Shown here: piece after piece, positions 23,101 to 34,432 of the stretch
Numbering within the stretch: the stretch's first letter is position 1
How the letters are laid out: each line of letters begins with the position of its first letter
Assembly (NCBI RefSeq): GCF_029227915.1
Contig: NC_079888.1
Coordinates: 6,505,001 to 6,569,000, forward strand
Length of the DNA stretch: 64,000 nt
Direction: 5' to 3'
Source: Hydractinia symbiolongicarpus
Taxonomy: Eukaryota > Cnidaria > Hydrozoa > Anthoathecata > Hydractiniidae
Program-made: the position numbers and the translations under genes
The notes under the pieces: model-generated
The model's database searches: none
What the model saw: only the letters and a program-made list of their open reading frames with translations
Told to the model about the DNA's origin: nothing

Positions 23101-25260
23101 ATAAAAAGTTAAAGGCCTCAAAAATCAATTGTTTAACGATGAGCGAAACTATTTGGTTAGTACAGTCTATAAAGTAGTACAGTTTATAAAGGTCAAAGAA
23201 TGTCGACATGTATTCAATAACGTAGCAAAAATAGTTGACCTTACAGGACTAAAATATGAAAATAAAAAAAAATAAACAAATCAAACAAAGATTTGTTTAT
23301 TAAAACAAAAAAGGGGTGCTTTCAACATCACCTAATTTTCTTAATGCTTCAAAAATGTTGCTCCAAAAAGCTAAAATTCTTTAATATTTGTCTATCTATC
23401 ATTAGCCTGATTATATAAGGTTGATTGACCCATTTGTAGCTTGCCACATGCTCAGCATGATTAAATTATTCAGCTTGGCATAATGGAAGTAGACTGCTAT
23501 TGACTTTATATGATGCAAGCATATGAAGCAAACTGTTTTTAGGCAAGCTGGCTCGTTTTTCACCTAAGGATGAGTTGATTCGTACAAAATCGCTTTGGCA
23601 AGCCAGTGCCAGGTTGAAAGAGTCAAAACTAAAAAAAACAAATAATGTTATGTTTTAAATGTTCAGTTTTATTTTTTGAATTTTTTTGTCTGTATTAAGT
23701 GATAAAAACGAATTAGTAAACCAAATATGAAAAGTCAATGTTACGTTTATTTTATTTTGCTAGTTTGTTTACATTTCTTTAAATTAATTAAGTAGATCAT
23801 GTCTTGGGTTGACATTTTTCATAAAATATGATTTTTTTTAAAACGGGTTAACCTGCCAACTGAGCCAAAACTGCCCTGTATAATTAGGGTCCTAGTACTC
23901 ATGCAAAAAGGTCAAAAAAGGTCTGGAATTTTAATTCTTAAATGTGACCACACAGTTATTTTTGTTTATGATACACGATATGTAGAATTGATATCCTCCA
24001 TTTAACCTTTCACAATAACTATTTATGTTAAAAGTTAAACTCAGTATCACATGTGAAAATTTTGGCAAATCTTATCTCTTGAAATAAGACGCATTAGCGA
24101 AGATTTGGGGAACATTTTTGTGATTGGTTATGATGGCAATCAAAATTTTCCGATCAAAATTTTTATAAAAAATTACACTTTGAATATTTTTTCGAAACAA
24201 TTATGATGACAGGAAAATATTTTTATTTATTTTTACAGTAATGTAAAGTCGATATCAAACAAACATGTCATATGGGAAAAGAACTTTCTTGTTTTGTAAA
24301 TTTATTTCTAAAAATATTGTGAAATATAATTTTGCAAATAGCGTCAAAATCACAAAAAAGTTATTCAAAATTAGGATACCCAAAAATTCATATTGAATCT
24401 TATTATCATACGTAATAAAAATGAGTTCAACTTTTTGTGACAAAGAGAAGGTTAAAAAATTCTCACTTTTGCAAATGATCAGAAAAAATACAATATACAA
24501 TGCATAAACTTTTTTTTAAAAAAGAAGAAAAAATAAAGATATTGCATACATAAATTTATATATACTTTTCTTAACAGATCTATCAATAAAATCCTTTAAT
24601 CAGATCCAAATTATGTTTAATGTCTATAGTGCTGAAACCACAAGTCAAAAATATAAGCCGTGTGTTTGCTGAGATTTTCTGATCTTGTCGTTTTTCTTTC
24701 TTAGTATTTTATTAAAGTTTTGTTCTCTTTAATTTTATCTCATAAAAGTCAAATAATGGTTCTTATAACCTCTGTAGCAGCAACCAAATGATTGCAAAGT
24801 CATTCAAAGTGGCTTGCATTGCATAATCCTTTTATATATTTTACGATAAAAAATAATCTCATTTTATAAAATTATTACTGTGCTTTAAATTTCGTGTTTA
24901 AATCCAGCTTTTTGAAAAAAAATAAGTGTACTTCATCGAACATTTATTCCTAACATTTTTTTCAAGCAATTTTTTTAACTGCGACAATTTTTGATTCTTA
25001 CGTAAAAAACTTTAAAAACTTTAGTGCATATATTTCAAATGAAATAGCCAATGTACAATTATTCGCAGGAATAAACAAATGTACCAATGAGAATCCATTA
25101 TGTGACCAGACTAGTCTAGAGCTTCTTTCTAGTTTATCTCAAAGAGCTTTGGGGTCAACACAAAATTTATTAAACTAAAGAGGTAAAGAAAAAATGCGAT
25201 AATTCAGGGACAAGTGAATCCAGCCAGTGTACAATTCCTATTCTGTTAAGGTCCAAAGAT
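23101..25260. other. Gene-poor AT-rich interval
   Basis: No supported gene. An 81-codon minus-strand frame at 24255-24500 is Phe/Ile/Leu/Lys-rich, as random AT-rich DNA would give, and has no domain or splice context. Confidence 0.4.
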
Positions 25261-25379
25261 TAAGAGATTAAAAATATATAGCAGAATATTTTTTTGGAAT
25301 AAAATTTTCCTCCACCAAGGTTAAACACAGACCAGCTATTCCCAAGAGAAGACATCTTCCAAAGGATGCACAAATATTT

Positions 25380-25461
25380 CGCTGCGAGTAGGATTCGAAC
25401 CTACGCTGGAAGATCCCATTTGATTTCGAGTCAAACGCCTTAACCACTCGGCCATCGCAGC
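25380..25461 (-). tRNA. tRNA-Ser(CGA), second copy
   Basis: Same sequence as gene 1 except in the variable arm (TTCCAGC instead of TTCCCGC). Anticodon loop CTCGAAA, anticodon CGA. The A and B boxes are intact. There is no T4 run in the first roughly 75 bases downstream, so termination is weaker than for gene 1. Confidence 0.95.
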
Positions 25462-25527
25462 TGAATTTCATTTCATCTACAGAGATATGTTCAAACATAT
25501 TACTACGCGTTCCAATATGCTCTACGA

Positions 25528-25554
25528 ATCACCATAGTGATCACAAAGGGTTTA
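25528..25554 (-). promoter_or_regulatory. Conserved upstream box of tRNA-Ser gene 3
   Basis: On the minus strand TAAACCCTTTGTGATCACTA continues as TGGTGATT. The core TCACTATGGTGA is one base from the palindrome of gene 1, and its near edge is 67 bp from the tRNA. Confidence 0.5.
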
Positions 25555-26319
25555 GCCAGATATTTCTAAGTAACACGTGTTCCTTACATGGCGATGGAAC
25601 AGTTTAACTAAATCAATTTGAGTCAGATTAAAAAAAATTATCAGTACACGTAAATTCAACAATAATTTATTCCATTTTAAATACGATAAACACCTTATGT
25701 GGTATATATCTTTGTTGAAAATACATTTTTAGGTAATTTTAGGGAAAAGGAAATAATTTCAGGCATGAGTAGAAGGGTAGTTCATCTCTTTTAATAATAC
25801 CATTATAATGATAGTTAAAATTATCTGTTTAATATACACTTTTGTTAAATATGCCAAGGATTGGAACCTAAAATCGATTCTAATCAAGAAGTTGATTTAG
25901 TTCTTTAGTTAGAAACAATATGGTAAATGACCAAAGAACGTACTTCAACATGCTGTTAAAACAATTCGGCTCATTTTAGATTTATAAGATAATTTCTGCG
26001 TGTGGAATATACACAACTGCAGATTTCTTAGACTAAACTGTGTCGGATCTATTCAGAGGACGCAGCATGTTAAAGAAAGAGTTAGGTGATATTTTTGTAA
26101 AGGAATATCATAATTAATTCATTTTCTCCCGGAAAATTGATTCCCAATTTTGGTAATTTTACCAAAATGCCTTCTATTATAGCAATTTTAGGTATAATTT
26201 TTGTTTTTAAACGTAAACAAAGATGCTATTGGCTAATGTTTGCCAAATGATGCAACATTATTGTGCGGTACAAGTTGCATGTGGAAGTTTTATTTAAAAA
26301 ATTGCTAAAGTAATCCTTT

Positions 26320-26401
26320 CGCTGCGAGTAGGATTCGAACCTACGCGGGAAGATCCCATTTGATTTCTAGTCAAACGCCTTAACCACTCGGCCATCGCAG
26401 C
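26320..26401 (-). tRNA. tRNA-Ser(AGA)
   Basis: 82 nt, same body as the other three. The loop CTAGAAA gives anticodon AGA, which as inosine-modified IGA would read UCU, UCC and UCA. Downstream on the minus strand a T6 run (complement of 26296-26301) follows the GAAAGGATTACTTTAGCAAT flank shared with gene 2. Confidence 0.97.
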
Positions 26402-26471
26402 TGCTTGTATACGTGAACAATAAATATTTATAAAAAATTAATTTTTCGAAGTTCATCATCGTTTAATTTTA

Positions 26472-26495
26472 CTGCCATGGTGACCACAATGTTTT
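26472..26495 (-). promoter_or_regulatory. Conserved upstream box of tRNA-Ser gene 4
   Basis: On the minus strand AAAACATTGTGGTCACCATG then GCAG, near edge 70 bp from the tRNA. It is the best match to the box of gene 2 and shares TCACCATGG with gene 1. Confidence 0.5.
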
Positions 26496-27060
26496 GAACA
26501 AGAATTTATTCAACAATCTTTGTATATGTGTAATTGAACGAACCCCCAAAGATCTAAAATCGAGTGTTGGTTAATAAGTAAATTTAAAATATTGCAATCA
26601 TCCTAAAGATAACTTATAAACACGAGAATGGTCGTATAATCTTGAGAGCATACCGTAGTCAAATGAATTTAACGTAGGGTGTGGGAATAAGGAGAAATCT
26701 TCTTTGTGATATCTTATCTATTTACAAAAACTTTTTTTAACAACTTAGAAAAATCTAGAATTTGTACATTTACAAAGTAAGTGGAAAAATATATTCACAA
26801 GGACACTAAATGTTATATTTTCACCAAAATAAAGTTGAATTTCTATGTACGAATTTCAGTAATAGCGTTTAATTGTTTCTTGATTTTTCTCAATTCTAAT
26901 CTCATGATTAGTGGAAAGAGATAAGCCTGTTTCATACAAGATATTCATGCGTTTAAAACAAAACCTCTGTAATAATTTCAGTAGATAATTACGCAGTAGT
27001 TAAAATACAAAGTCTAATTCGAAATATAAAATTTAATTAATTTTAGCTTTCACGATGCGT
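26496..27060. other. Intergenic AT-rich interval
   Basis: Lies between the last tRNA and the 3' end of the FN3-ankyrin gene. No features are supported. Confidence 0.4.
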
Positions 27061-28168
27061 TTATTGAGCATTTTCAATCTTCTTTTCAATATCTTGTTTT
27101 TTCTGTTTATTTCCTATCTTACCAGCCATTTCATAGGCGGTTTTATCATATTTGTTTTTAATGGTTGTGTCAGCATTAAATCGTAATAATACATCCACAC
27201 AAGCAACGTTTCCATATGATGCAGCATAATGCAAGATCGTGCCTTTGTCAAGATCCTTGCGGTTAATGTGGTCTATGTTGTGTTGACATAAAATATCTAA
27301 GATCTTATCGTGACCATTCATTGCAGCTAGAACATAACTGTTGCTTTTCATTTTTGTTTCTGCCCAAACATTGCTACCTTGTGCAACAAGAAGCAAGACC
27401 ATTTTTTCATTCTTTTCCATTACAGCCAGCATTAACGGCGTCCAACCGTTTTCATCGGTCATGAAGACGCAATTGGGATCTGTAGATAGAAGATTTCCCA
27501 ATTCTTTTAAGTTATTACCATGAATAGCTTCTGCAATGTCTGAGGTAAAGTTTAAAGTAACAAATAGAAGTTTGGATAAATTTAAAGGCAGTATTTATGT
27601 TTGTACTCCAACATTTCTCATACAAAGAAAACTGAAGTACTAGCAGGATTTTATTCTTACCTTTAAAAGTTACTGGTGGAGCAGGAAAAGGCCTATGGAT
27701 AAAATAAAGAATGAATATTTTAAATAAAACTAGAATAAAAACATCATAGCAGTCATAACAACGTTGTCAGAATTGCAGGGTTAAAATTTTTGCTTCTCAC
27801 AACTTTATAATTACTGTGGAAAAAAATGCATGACCTGGACGATTCTTTAATCACATCTATTCATCAAATCCTACTTAATATAACAATAATTTTTTTTTTA
27901 CCTGTGACAGTATTTTACAATGCTATCCTCTGATGCACAAGTTTGATTGACAGCTTTTACACAAAACTGATAAGTTTTTTCAACTTCAATGTTGCTAATA
28001 ATACATCGGTTTGACCTGATATTATTTGCAACTACTTCCCAATTGGAGCTTCTCTCCTCTTGTTTTGTAACAGTGTAATCGTATCCTCTATTTTCCCACT
28101 GTAATTCACACGATGAATCAGTTATATACGAACATACAATACTGCTGACTTTCTGGGGAGGATAAAGA
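27061..28168 (-). CDS. Fibronectin III-ankyrin repeat protein, FANK1-like (5' incomplete)
   Basis: Three exons join in frame: 28168-27902, 27692-27661 and 27539-27061, with GT-AG borders. The first encodes one FN3-like domain (LYPPQKVSSIVC at the start, then CELQWENRGYDYTVTKQEE, EKTYQFCVKAVNQTC). The 32-nt middle exon gives PFPAPPVTFK. The last gives about four ankyrin repeats, including ENGWTPLMLAVMEKN and GTILHYAASYGNVACVDVLL, and ends KKIENAQ before TAA. FN3 followed by ankyrins is the layout of FANK1; the C-terminal repeats are fewer than in vertebrate FANK1. No start codon was found: the FN3 exon opens at a splice acceptor, so an upstream exon is missing. A cytosolic or nuclear protein-binding role is family inference. 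Confidence 0.75.
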
Positions 28169-28374
28169 CTAAAAAGTTAACAACAATAAGTTAGAAATGA
28201 AATTTCAGCATACAATAGCGGCAAGCAAATTTTTGTTCAACGGCCATACTGTGAAGCAAAGTATGAGTATTTGATTTTTCTTACTTCTGATGAAAGAATG
28301 AACGCACAAAATTAAAATTAAAATGTAAAGTAGTGTTTAAATTAAAGCACGTACGACCACGAAAAAACAAATAA

Positions 28375-28630
28375 TCAAGGCACAAATATGAAAAATAAAT
28401 TAACATATGTATCAACGAAGAACGCGAAATATAACACTTATTTTATTGCACGTTATGCAAAAAGCGCAAATATATGGCTTGGGATGTTATTTAGCTTCGG
28501 TTATGAAGCTTGTTTCGTTGTTTGTTTGTAGAAATCTAATGCAAAGTTCAAAGATATGTTTATGTTATAAATATACAGTATTTTTGCAGGCTGCTTGAAA
28601 TTAGTTTCGACTCAATAAGTTTTATGTACT
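28375..28630 (+). repeat. Dispersed repeat shared with 51490-51825
   Basis: Shared blocks with the second copy are AAGGCACAAATAT, the GCAAATATATG region, TTATTTAGCTTCGGTTATG and ATTAGTTTCGACTCAAT. The open frame differs between copies, so coding conservation is not supported; the conserved DNA may be a short mobile element. Confidence 0.6.
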
Positions 28631-28994
28631 TTCACCAAGTTATTTTGTTTTTAAAAAGTGTGATATTTATTAATTCGTGTTTGCACAATTACTGTTCGTC
28701 TTTTTTTTATCAAAAATATCCGTTGGACATGCTAGCAGGTAGACTAGCTATAAGTTAAATATTCACTACGGGGCATAAAATTAAGGACATTTCTGTTTTT
28801 TGGTTTCCGTGTATTAGATGCTAGAGGTATTAAATAACTTTAATTCAACCAACGTGTTAGGCAAGTTTTAAAAATAGAATTATTGTTAAAGGTTGTAAAA
28901 TATCTTGTTTTTATTCATGCTGTCTATTTACAAAAAAAAAAAAAAAAAATCCCCAATAACAAACAATTATTTAATATTTATAACAAACACATCC

Positions 28995-31900
28995 TTACTT
29001 TTTAAAAATGATTTCCTCAGCGTTTATGACTTCTGACTGTGTGTCGGGATAATTGACTCTACTTTCTAGTGTAGTTTTCATATTTTTATACTCCAGATGG
29101 TTGTTGTTCACTTCGAATACGTTATTTTTTCCACTGCACGGCTCAACCATATTAGGATTAAATGTCACGCATATTTCGCGAAGATATTTCGCAGCTAAGA
29201 GTTCCTTAAGAAAGTAACCAGTTGAGCACTTTTGAATGCTTTTGCTGTTTATATGGGATGTAGAAATTATAATCAGGTTTTCAGTAACACATGACAAACT
29301 TTCCAGTGTTAGATGAGTCAACTTGCTGTCATTTAGATCAATGATTGAGATGCATTCAGCTGCTTCATCTCCACGGCAGCCCTCTGGGCTTGTTAGCATG
29401 GTATAGAAACCATCCTCTGGCAGTGCATTCACAGATGAGTCACGACTATCCATGATTTTCCATTGGGTTGATGAATCATAATAAAAATAGTCTTTTCCTA
29501 GGAGCCTAAGCAATCTATGAAATATTCTTTTTTGATCATCTGACTTGTGAATAAGCAGACGTTTTAATTTTTTGTCTAACCACGTTTTCTTTAAAACAAT
29601 TGCCAGCGTGACCACAAGATCAGCTTCTGTTTCAGGTGTTTCTTTGAGGTGTATAAAACAAGGTTCTTTCCCTTGAATCTTGTGGCCGAGCGCTATGGCA
29701 GTGTTGCATTCTACCTTTAAAGTTGCTTTAACATCTGCAGAACATTTTGTTTCATCAAGGGTAGCAGTAACAATATCAATATCAAGCAACGGCTCAAATG
29801 GTTTTTCTTCCATATCTGGAACTATTTTCTCTTCCACCTTAACTAATCCATCTCCCTTGTCTGAATCTTGTTTCTTCAGGACAATTTTTTCACTCTCTGT
29901 TGCAGGATCCTTACTTTTCAAATCAGGAAGGTTAGTTTCCGTTGTATTAGCAGTTATTTTCTCTTCAAACGCTTTGAGAAATTTGAATATAAGCTCAGAT
30001 GTTCTCATAGCAAGCTTAAGTCTCAGTACCGTCATTCCCGTTTTTTCGTACTCGTAGGTGTTATAAATTGTTTTGTGTCCATTACACTCAAAAGTTCGAT
30101 GTTTCTCGATTGATTGCGGGAACAAAACTACGACGGACTCCTGAACATTCTTTTCTGTTTCAAAGTATTGCTTTAGAGCTGATGCTTCAGAGGTATCAAA
30201 CATTTCTCCATCTATCTCGTCTGCTATCATATGGACTTGTATGAGGCTGTGCTTGTTGATTACAAGAGGCAATAATTGTGAAATTTTAGGTAATTTACTT
30301 AGTTTCATTTCCTTTGATAATTCCACAATATTTTTGATCTCGACAGTAACGTTATCTTTCCAATCAAATGTTTTCTTAAAGTCGATAACATTTTTGAGCA
30401 ACAAAGATTTATCATTCCAAATGACATAGTAAATAATACATTTCGATTCGCATCTGTCGTAAAGATCTTTTAAATGACACTGCGCTAAAATAGTTTTACC
30501 GCTGCCCAACGGACCAATGATAATCTTCTTCTTTGCTTCAGCATGCAAAAAGCGTAGTTGCTCGTTGGATAGCATCACCGATTTTACTTGCTCATGTACG
30601 TCATCTTCACTGATTACGGGAACTTTGTATCCCATCTGTCGCATGGCCATGAAACACATAATTTGACTCATCATACTGCTGTGTGGTTCTTTATATGTTC
30701 TTCCTCCCAATTTTTCTCCTAACATGTTTAAGAAAAAATCCTTGAACTGATTTGATTCACAAATATTTTTACGCAACACTTTACAATCAACGCAAATATC
30801 CATCTGCATGTCTTTTTCAAATTTTGGAGCTGCCACAACACTGACAAGTACCATCTTATCTCTTACAATGCTCTGTTTGATAATAGCTAGTTGTAGTAGA
30901 TCATTCTCGCCTTTCTTGCATTCGTCTTGTATGCTTTCTGCATCTGTTGTCTCTGTATAACGAATATTTATGATCATGTTATCACACAAAAGTAAAATTC
31001 TGTTGGTACAACTTGCTTGTTCACAACATATTCCACTCTGCAAATTCAGGAACTTTAAATGTTCATTTGTGTCGTAATTGGTAAAAAAAGTGGAATGGTC
31101 GTACTTAGATCCAGTTAAAGCTTCTTTAATTTTATGTGCAAATACAGAGACCTTTTGGTCACGAATTAGAGATGGGAACTGGACGGATTTTTGCAGAGTT
31201 GAGTCTCCACGGGTAAAATAACGGTCAATGTAACCATTGGCAAACTTTTTGTAATCACTTCGGGTCAATAATTTACGTTCTTTATTACATATTATCTCTA
31301 CTTGCGATGTCACTGACTCTGTTTGCGAGATTTGGTTAATTTGTTGTGACAATGACGCGCTGTTATGTGTCAATAGATGGATAGCATTAACGTCATTATC
31401 ATATTGGTGTGCACAGGCTTTAGCGATATCTAAATGTAAGTATAAAGTATAGAAATAAGAGTGTATCTAAAGCCACGAGAGTAAAGAACATGCGATGGTT
31501 TATATAAGGTAGAAATATTTGGTATAAAAAAAACAGTATACTAGAATTCAACAAATAATTAAACAATATGCCATTTCATTTTTTATTTTTTAAGTTTAAA
31601 TAAAATGGCATTTTGTTTAATTATTTATTGAATTCTAGTCTACTGTTCTTTCTTTTTAATCGTTATATAAAGCTTTTATTATTTGACTATTATACCTAAA
31701 ATCAGCAACCCCCCTCCCTTGCAACCATCTCATTTGCTACGAAAAAAATAAAACAAATAATAGCTACCTTCAATGAAAACATTTTCTGCATTGTTTTGGC
31801 TATCGATTAACCGAATGGATATTTGGTTAAACTTTTGCATTTTTTGTGTTGCTTTTACTGTCACATTCAACTTGTTTTCCTGTTTCTTGTCTGTGAAATC

Positions 31901-32027
31901 TTTGTTCCTACTTAATTCTTTAGTTTTTGAAGAGTCTCTCGCATCATCAATCTCTACTGTTTGGACAGACCAATCCCCAGTAAATCGCAGATCAAGATTT
32001 CCATGATGATCATTGTATATGTAATAA
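28995..32027 (-). CDS. Large P-loop NTPase, UvrD/SF1-helicase-like (5' incomplete)
   Basis: Two exons, 32027-31768 and 31429-28995, join in frame (ATTGAAG before the donor, ATATCGC after the acceptor) and give 897 residues ending at TAA. Counting from the internal Met at 31373, Walker A GPLGSGKT is near residues 287-294 and a Walker-B-like HMIADEIDGE near 381-390. LPQ/FPQSIEKHR and LRLKLAMRTSELIFKFLKAF resemble later motifs of SF1-type NTPases. A cysteine-containing N-terminal half (GICCEQASC, ICVDCKVL) and a charged linker of KKQDSDKGDG type flank the motor. The residues right after the intron (DIAKACAHQYD) resemble the ankyrin start DIAEAIHGNN of the downstream gene, with the same intron phase. 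Cellular role unknown. No start codon found upstream of the 32027 acceptor. Confidence 0.7.
31532..31647. mobile_element. 116-bp hairpin MITE in the NTPase intron
   Basis: Almost entirely two inverted arms of about 45 bp: the left has ACTAGAATTCAACAAATAAT and the right, complemented, has ACTAGAATTCAATAAATAAT. Both continue to TTAAACAA and ATGCCATTT. The loop is about 25 bp. It sits between the two recognised exons of the NTPase gene. Confidence 0.75.
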
Positions 32028-32632
32028 CTAATAAAAAAGAAAGATGTATCATACTTAGTGGTGTGTGATACATGGCCTTATTACTATTCTAAACTTTCTG
32101 ATTATTAACAGGCGCGAATCCAGGGTTAGTCAGATAAGTCGCGTGACTAAGTGTAAATTTGACGAAAAATGTTAGCCAAGCAAATGATGTTGCAGAGGGA
32201 GTGCGTTATAAAATCACATTGTAATTTATTTCAACGAAAATCCATGGTTCACAGCCCTCTCCATTTCGCCTATGGCGATGTTGACGTCAAAGTTGTGACA
32301 TTGCTACCAAATAGACTGAGAGGGTTGCAAATTATAGCTTACATGTTTTGACTGATTCATTGTGACTAATCAGTCACTCAGTCAGTCAAAAATCAAATAG
32401 CTATGGCCAGCAACCCTCCCCATCTTACATAAGGGGCATGTGACGTCAAAATCTAGACGTAATTTTCACACTCTATGCGTAGTCCAGCAATATGTCGCCC
32501 GCAGCCGGCGTAGGAAATTTAGGTTCCGTACTGCGTGGTTACTTATAACCTGTTAGGCTATAGTTTTAACTCCCATCCGTCAGGATTAGTCAAACACTCA
32601 CGCCTTTTGGATTGGATTCTTTCCGTACTATC

Positions 32633-33850
32633 ATGGCTACTGCAGACATGTTGGCGCGGGTGCTCACTGATTTAAAGTGTGATAATGTTGAATCTGTTCG
32701 TAAAATCCAAAAAGAACTTTTAGAAAGTGTTTATTCTCGGCCATTTTTGTTGTCTGGGGATATTTATCCTTCGGTTGGTAAAAGTCTGCATCGGAATTCA
32801 GGTGCAGATATATACATTCCATCTGGGGCGAGGTGTGAAGATAAAGGAATTGTTGCTTTAAGGTGAGAAGTATGTTTTTTACTCTTCAACACACCTTGCA
32901 TGTATTTAATTGTTTTCAGTATATTCGCTATGAAAAGCTAGTTGAGGGAAGCTTTTTACAACAGACTATCAAAAACAAATACAAAAAGATTTAATTAGCT
33001 ATAGCTAGCTAGATGGCTAATTGTTTTCTTAATATGAGCTTTGAATAAAATTTTCAGCATTGTGGAGGAGTTCATTCTCAATTAATATTTGTGTTGTTAT
33101 TAGAAGCAAGAACTTGACATCTGGATAAGTAAGGTCTTCGAATGGCTATTAGGAAACAAAGTTTGTTGAGTGAAAGGTCATGGTAAAATATATTATTTTT
33201 AGATTCAATCCATCAGGAGACTGTCTATACAGCTTAGCATCGTTGTTATTGGTAGGTGATAATTCTCGTGTTGATGTTTTGAGAATCTTGACATCCATAG
33301 AACATTTCTTGCATCCTTCCTTTTATTCCAATCATCCTTGTTTTCAATTTGCTCTTAAAAACCAAAAGGGAAATATTTTTATATCTGAAAAAAGTTTATT
33401 CAGATTTTCCCTTTCCCATATTGTTTGTGATATGACTCTTTCTTCTGAGGAAGCAGTTAAAGCAGAAGCAATCAAAAACTGTACCCCAAGACATGGTCTC
33501 CTTTTCTATCAATACTTGCCTTGTCAACACTAATAAAGAGTAAAATTAATACGTTTTTCCCACAGTTCGGCTTGTTACTGTTTCGAACTCTCTTTACACA
33601 GTGTATATTGCCACGCCCATCTATTTTACCTGATGGAGATCAGTTAAAATTTTATTTTGTTATGAAGGTATTGTTAAGTCTGGTGTAGACTTCAAGCCAA
33701 ATCATTATGTTCCCCTTGTTCCAGGTTGCAACTTTCTTAACCGAAAGTCGCATTTTCTTATTTCAGCATGCAAAAAGCAGAAAATTAGCCTTCTTAATTT
33801 TTCTTTTAAAGTTCAAACGAAACTTGAGTTTAGCCCTATGAATAAACAAA
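32633..33850 (+). pseudogene. OTU-like / vertnin-like protein, decaying two-exon copy
   Basis: Exon 1 (32633-32862) starts MATADMLARVLTDLKCDNVE. It ends GIVALR at a GTGAG donor, and joins in frame to an acceptor at about 33203 giving RFNPSGDCLYSLASLLLVGD, then LRILTSIEHFLHPSFYSNHP. GDCLYSLAS resembles the D/G-N-C-L-(F/Y) catalytic corner of OTU proteases, and the LRILT-E-FL stretch is typical of vertnin-like OTU proteins. The frame stops at 33533, yet family-like sequence resumes in other frames (FKPNHYVPL near 33695), which suggests a broken C-terminus. It may be truncated but expressed, since AATAAA follows the stop. Family call is from motif memory. Confidence 0.55.
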
Positions 33851-33971
33851 TATATCTGAACAAGAACATGTGTTAAGGAGTGTATGTATAATATCACATG
33901 TATGTACATTTCATCTTCATTATTCTGATCTTTCCATATTCTTATTGTTATTGTTATGATTGTGTTTTACT

Positions 33972-34043
33972 TTGCTGTCCTGGTGTGATAATTTGATTCA
34001 CCTAGTCATGCTGATGAAGTCTGATATTGGCAGAAACAGCAAG
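33972..34043 (+). ncRNA. Degraded hammerhead ribozyme-like copy
   Basis: The core CTGATGA (34011-34017) and GAAA (34033-34036) are intact. Stem III TTGCTG (33972-33977) pairs with CAGCAA (34037-34042), followed by TC at the cleavage position. Stem II AGTC/GGCA has an A-A mismatch at the closing pair and a G-T pair. Stem I does not pair directly; an inner GGTG/CACC helix is present. Relative of the better copy at 54526; probably inactive. Confidence 0.55.
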
Positions 34044-34261
34044 AGTTTGTAAATAATGAAATATATTCACAATTGTCTCACTTTATTGTAGTTAATCCCT
34101 GTTAATTTTAGTGGTTTTATCTATCTAAAATAAGACGTGTAAGACGGAGAGTTGATTCTTATAAAAATGTTCTTAGGAGATTTTCTTATAGCTTAGCGTT
34201 TCTTTTCGTCAATTTTACTAATAACTAGATAAATCGGAAGACAATTTTCGGTGATTTTTGT

Positions 34262-34432
34262 ACCCGCAAAGCTTAAATTAGCGAAAGTTTCTAGGGCTTC
34301 TCCCCAGACCCCACCTGGGGGGCTTACAGCGCCCCCAGGACCCCAACTGCTAAATTCAAGACTTAGTTCAAATATTGCTGCGCAGCAGCAATATTTCGAC
34401 TAAGTCTTGGAAAAGTCTGGATCCGCCCCTGT
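34262..34432. mobile_element. Repeat fragment with hAT-like end and a 51-bp palindrome
   Basis: Shares TTTACAGCGCCCCC-like and GGATCCG blocks with 54780-54925. It ends TCTGGATCCGCCCCTG, which matches CAGGGGCGGATCCAG-type termini found also at 52122 and 38573. Inside, 34358-34408 is a near-perfect palindrome centred on TGCTGCGCAGCAGCA. hAT affiliation is inference from the terminus. Confidence 0.55.

Noticed and set aside
29680-30057. 125-codon Ser/Val-rich plus-strand frame
   Set aside because: Antisense shadow of the NTPase exon.
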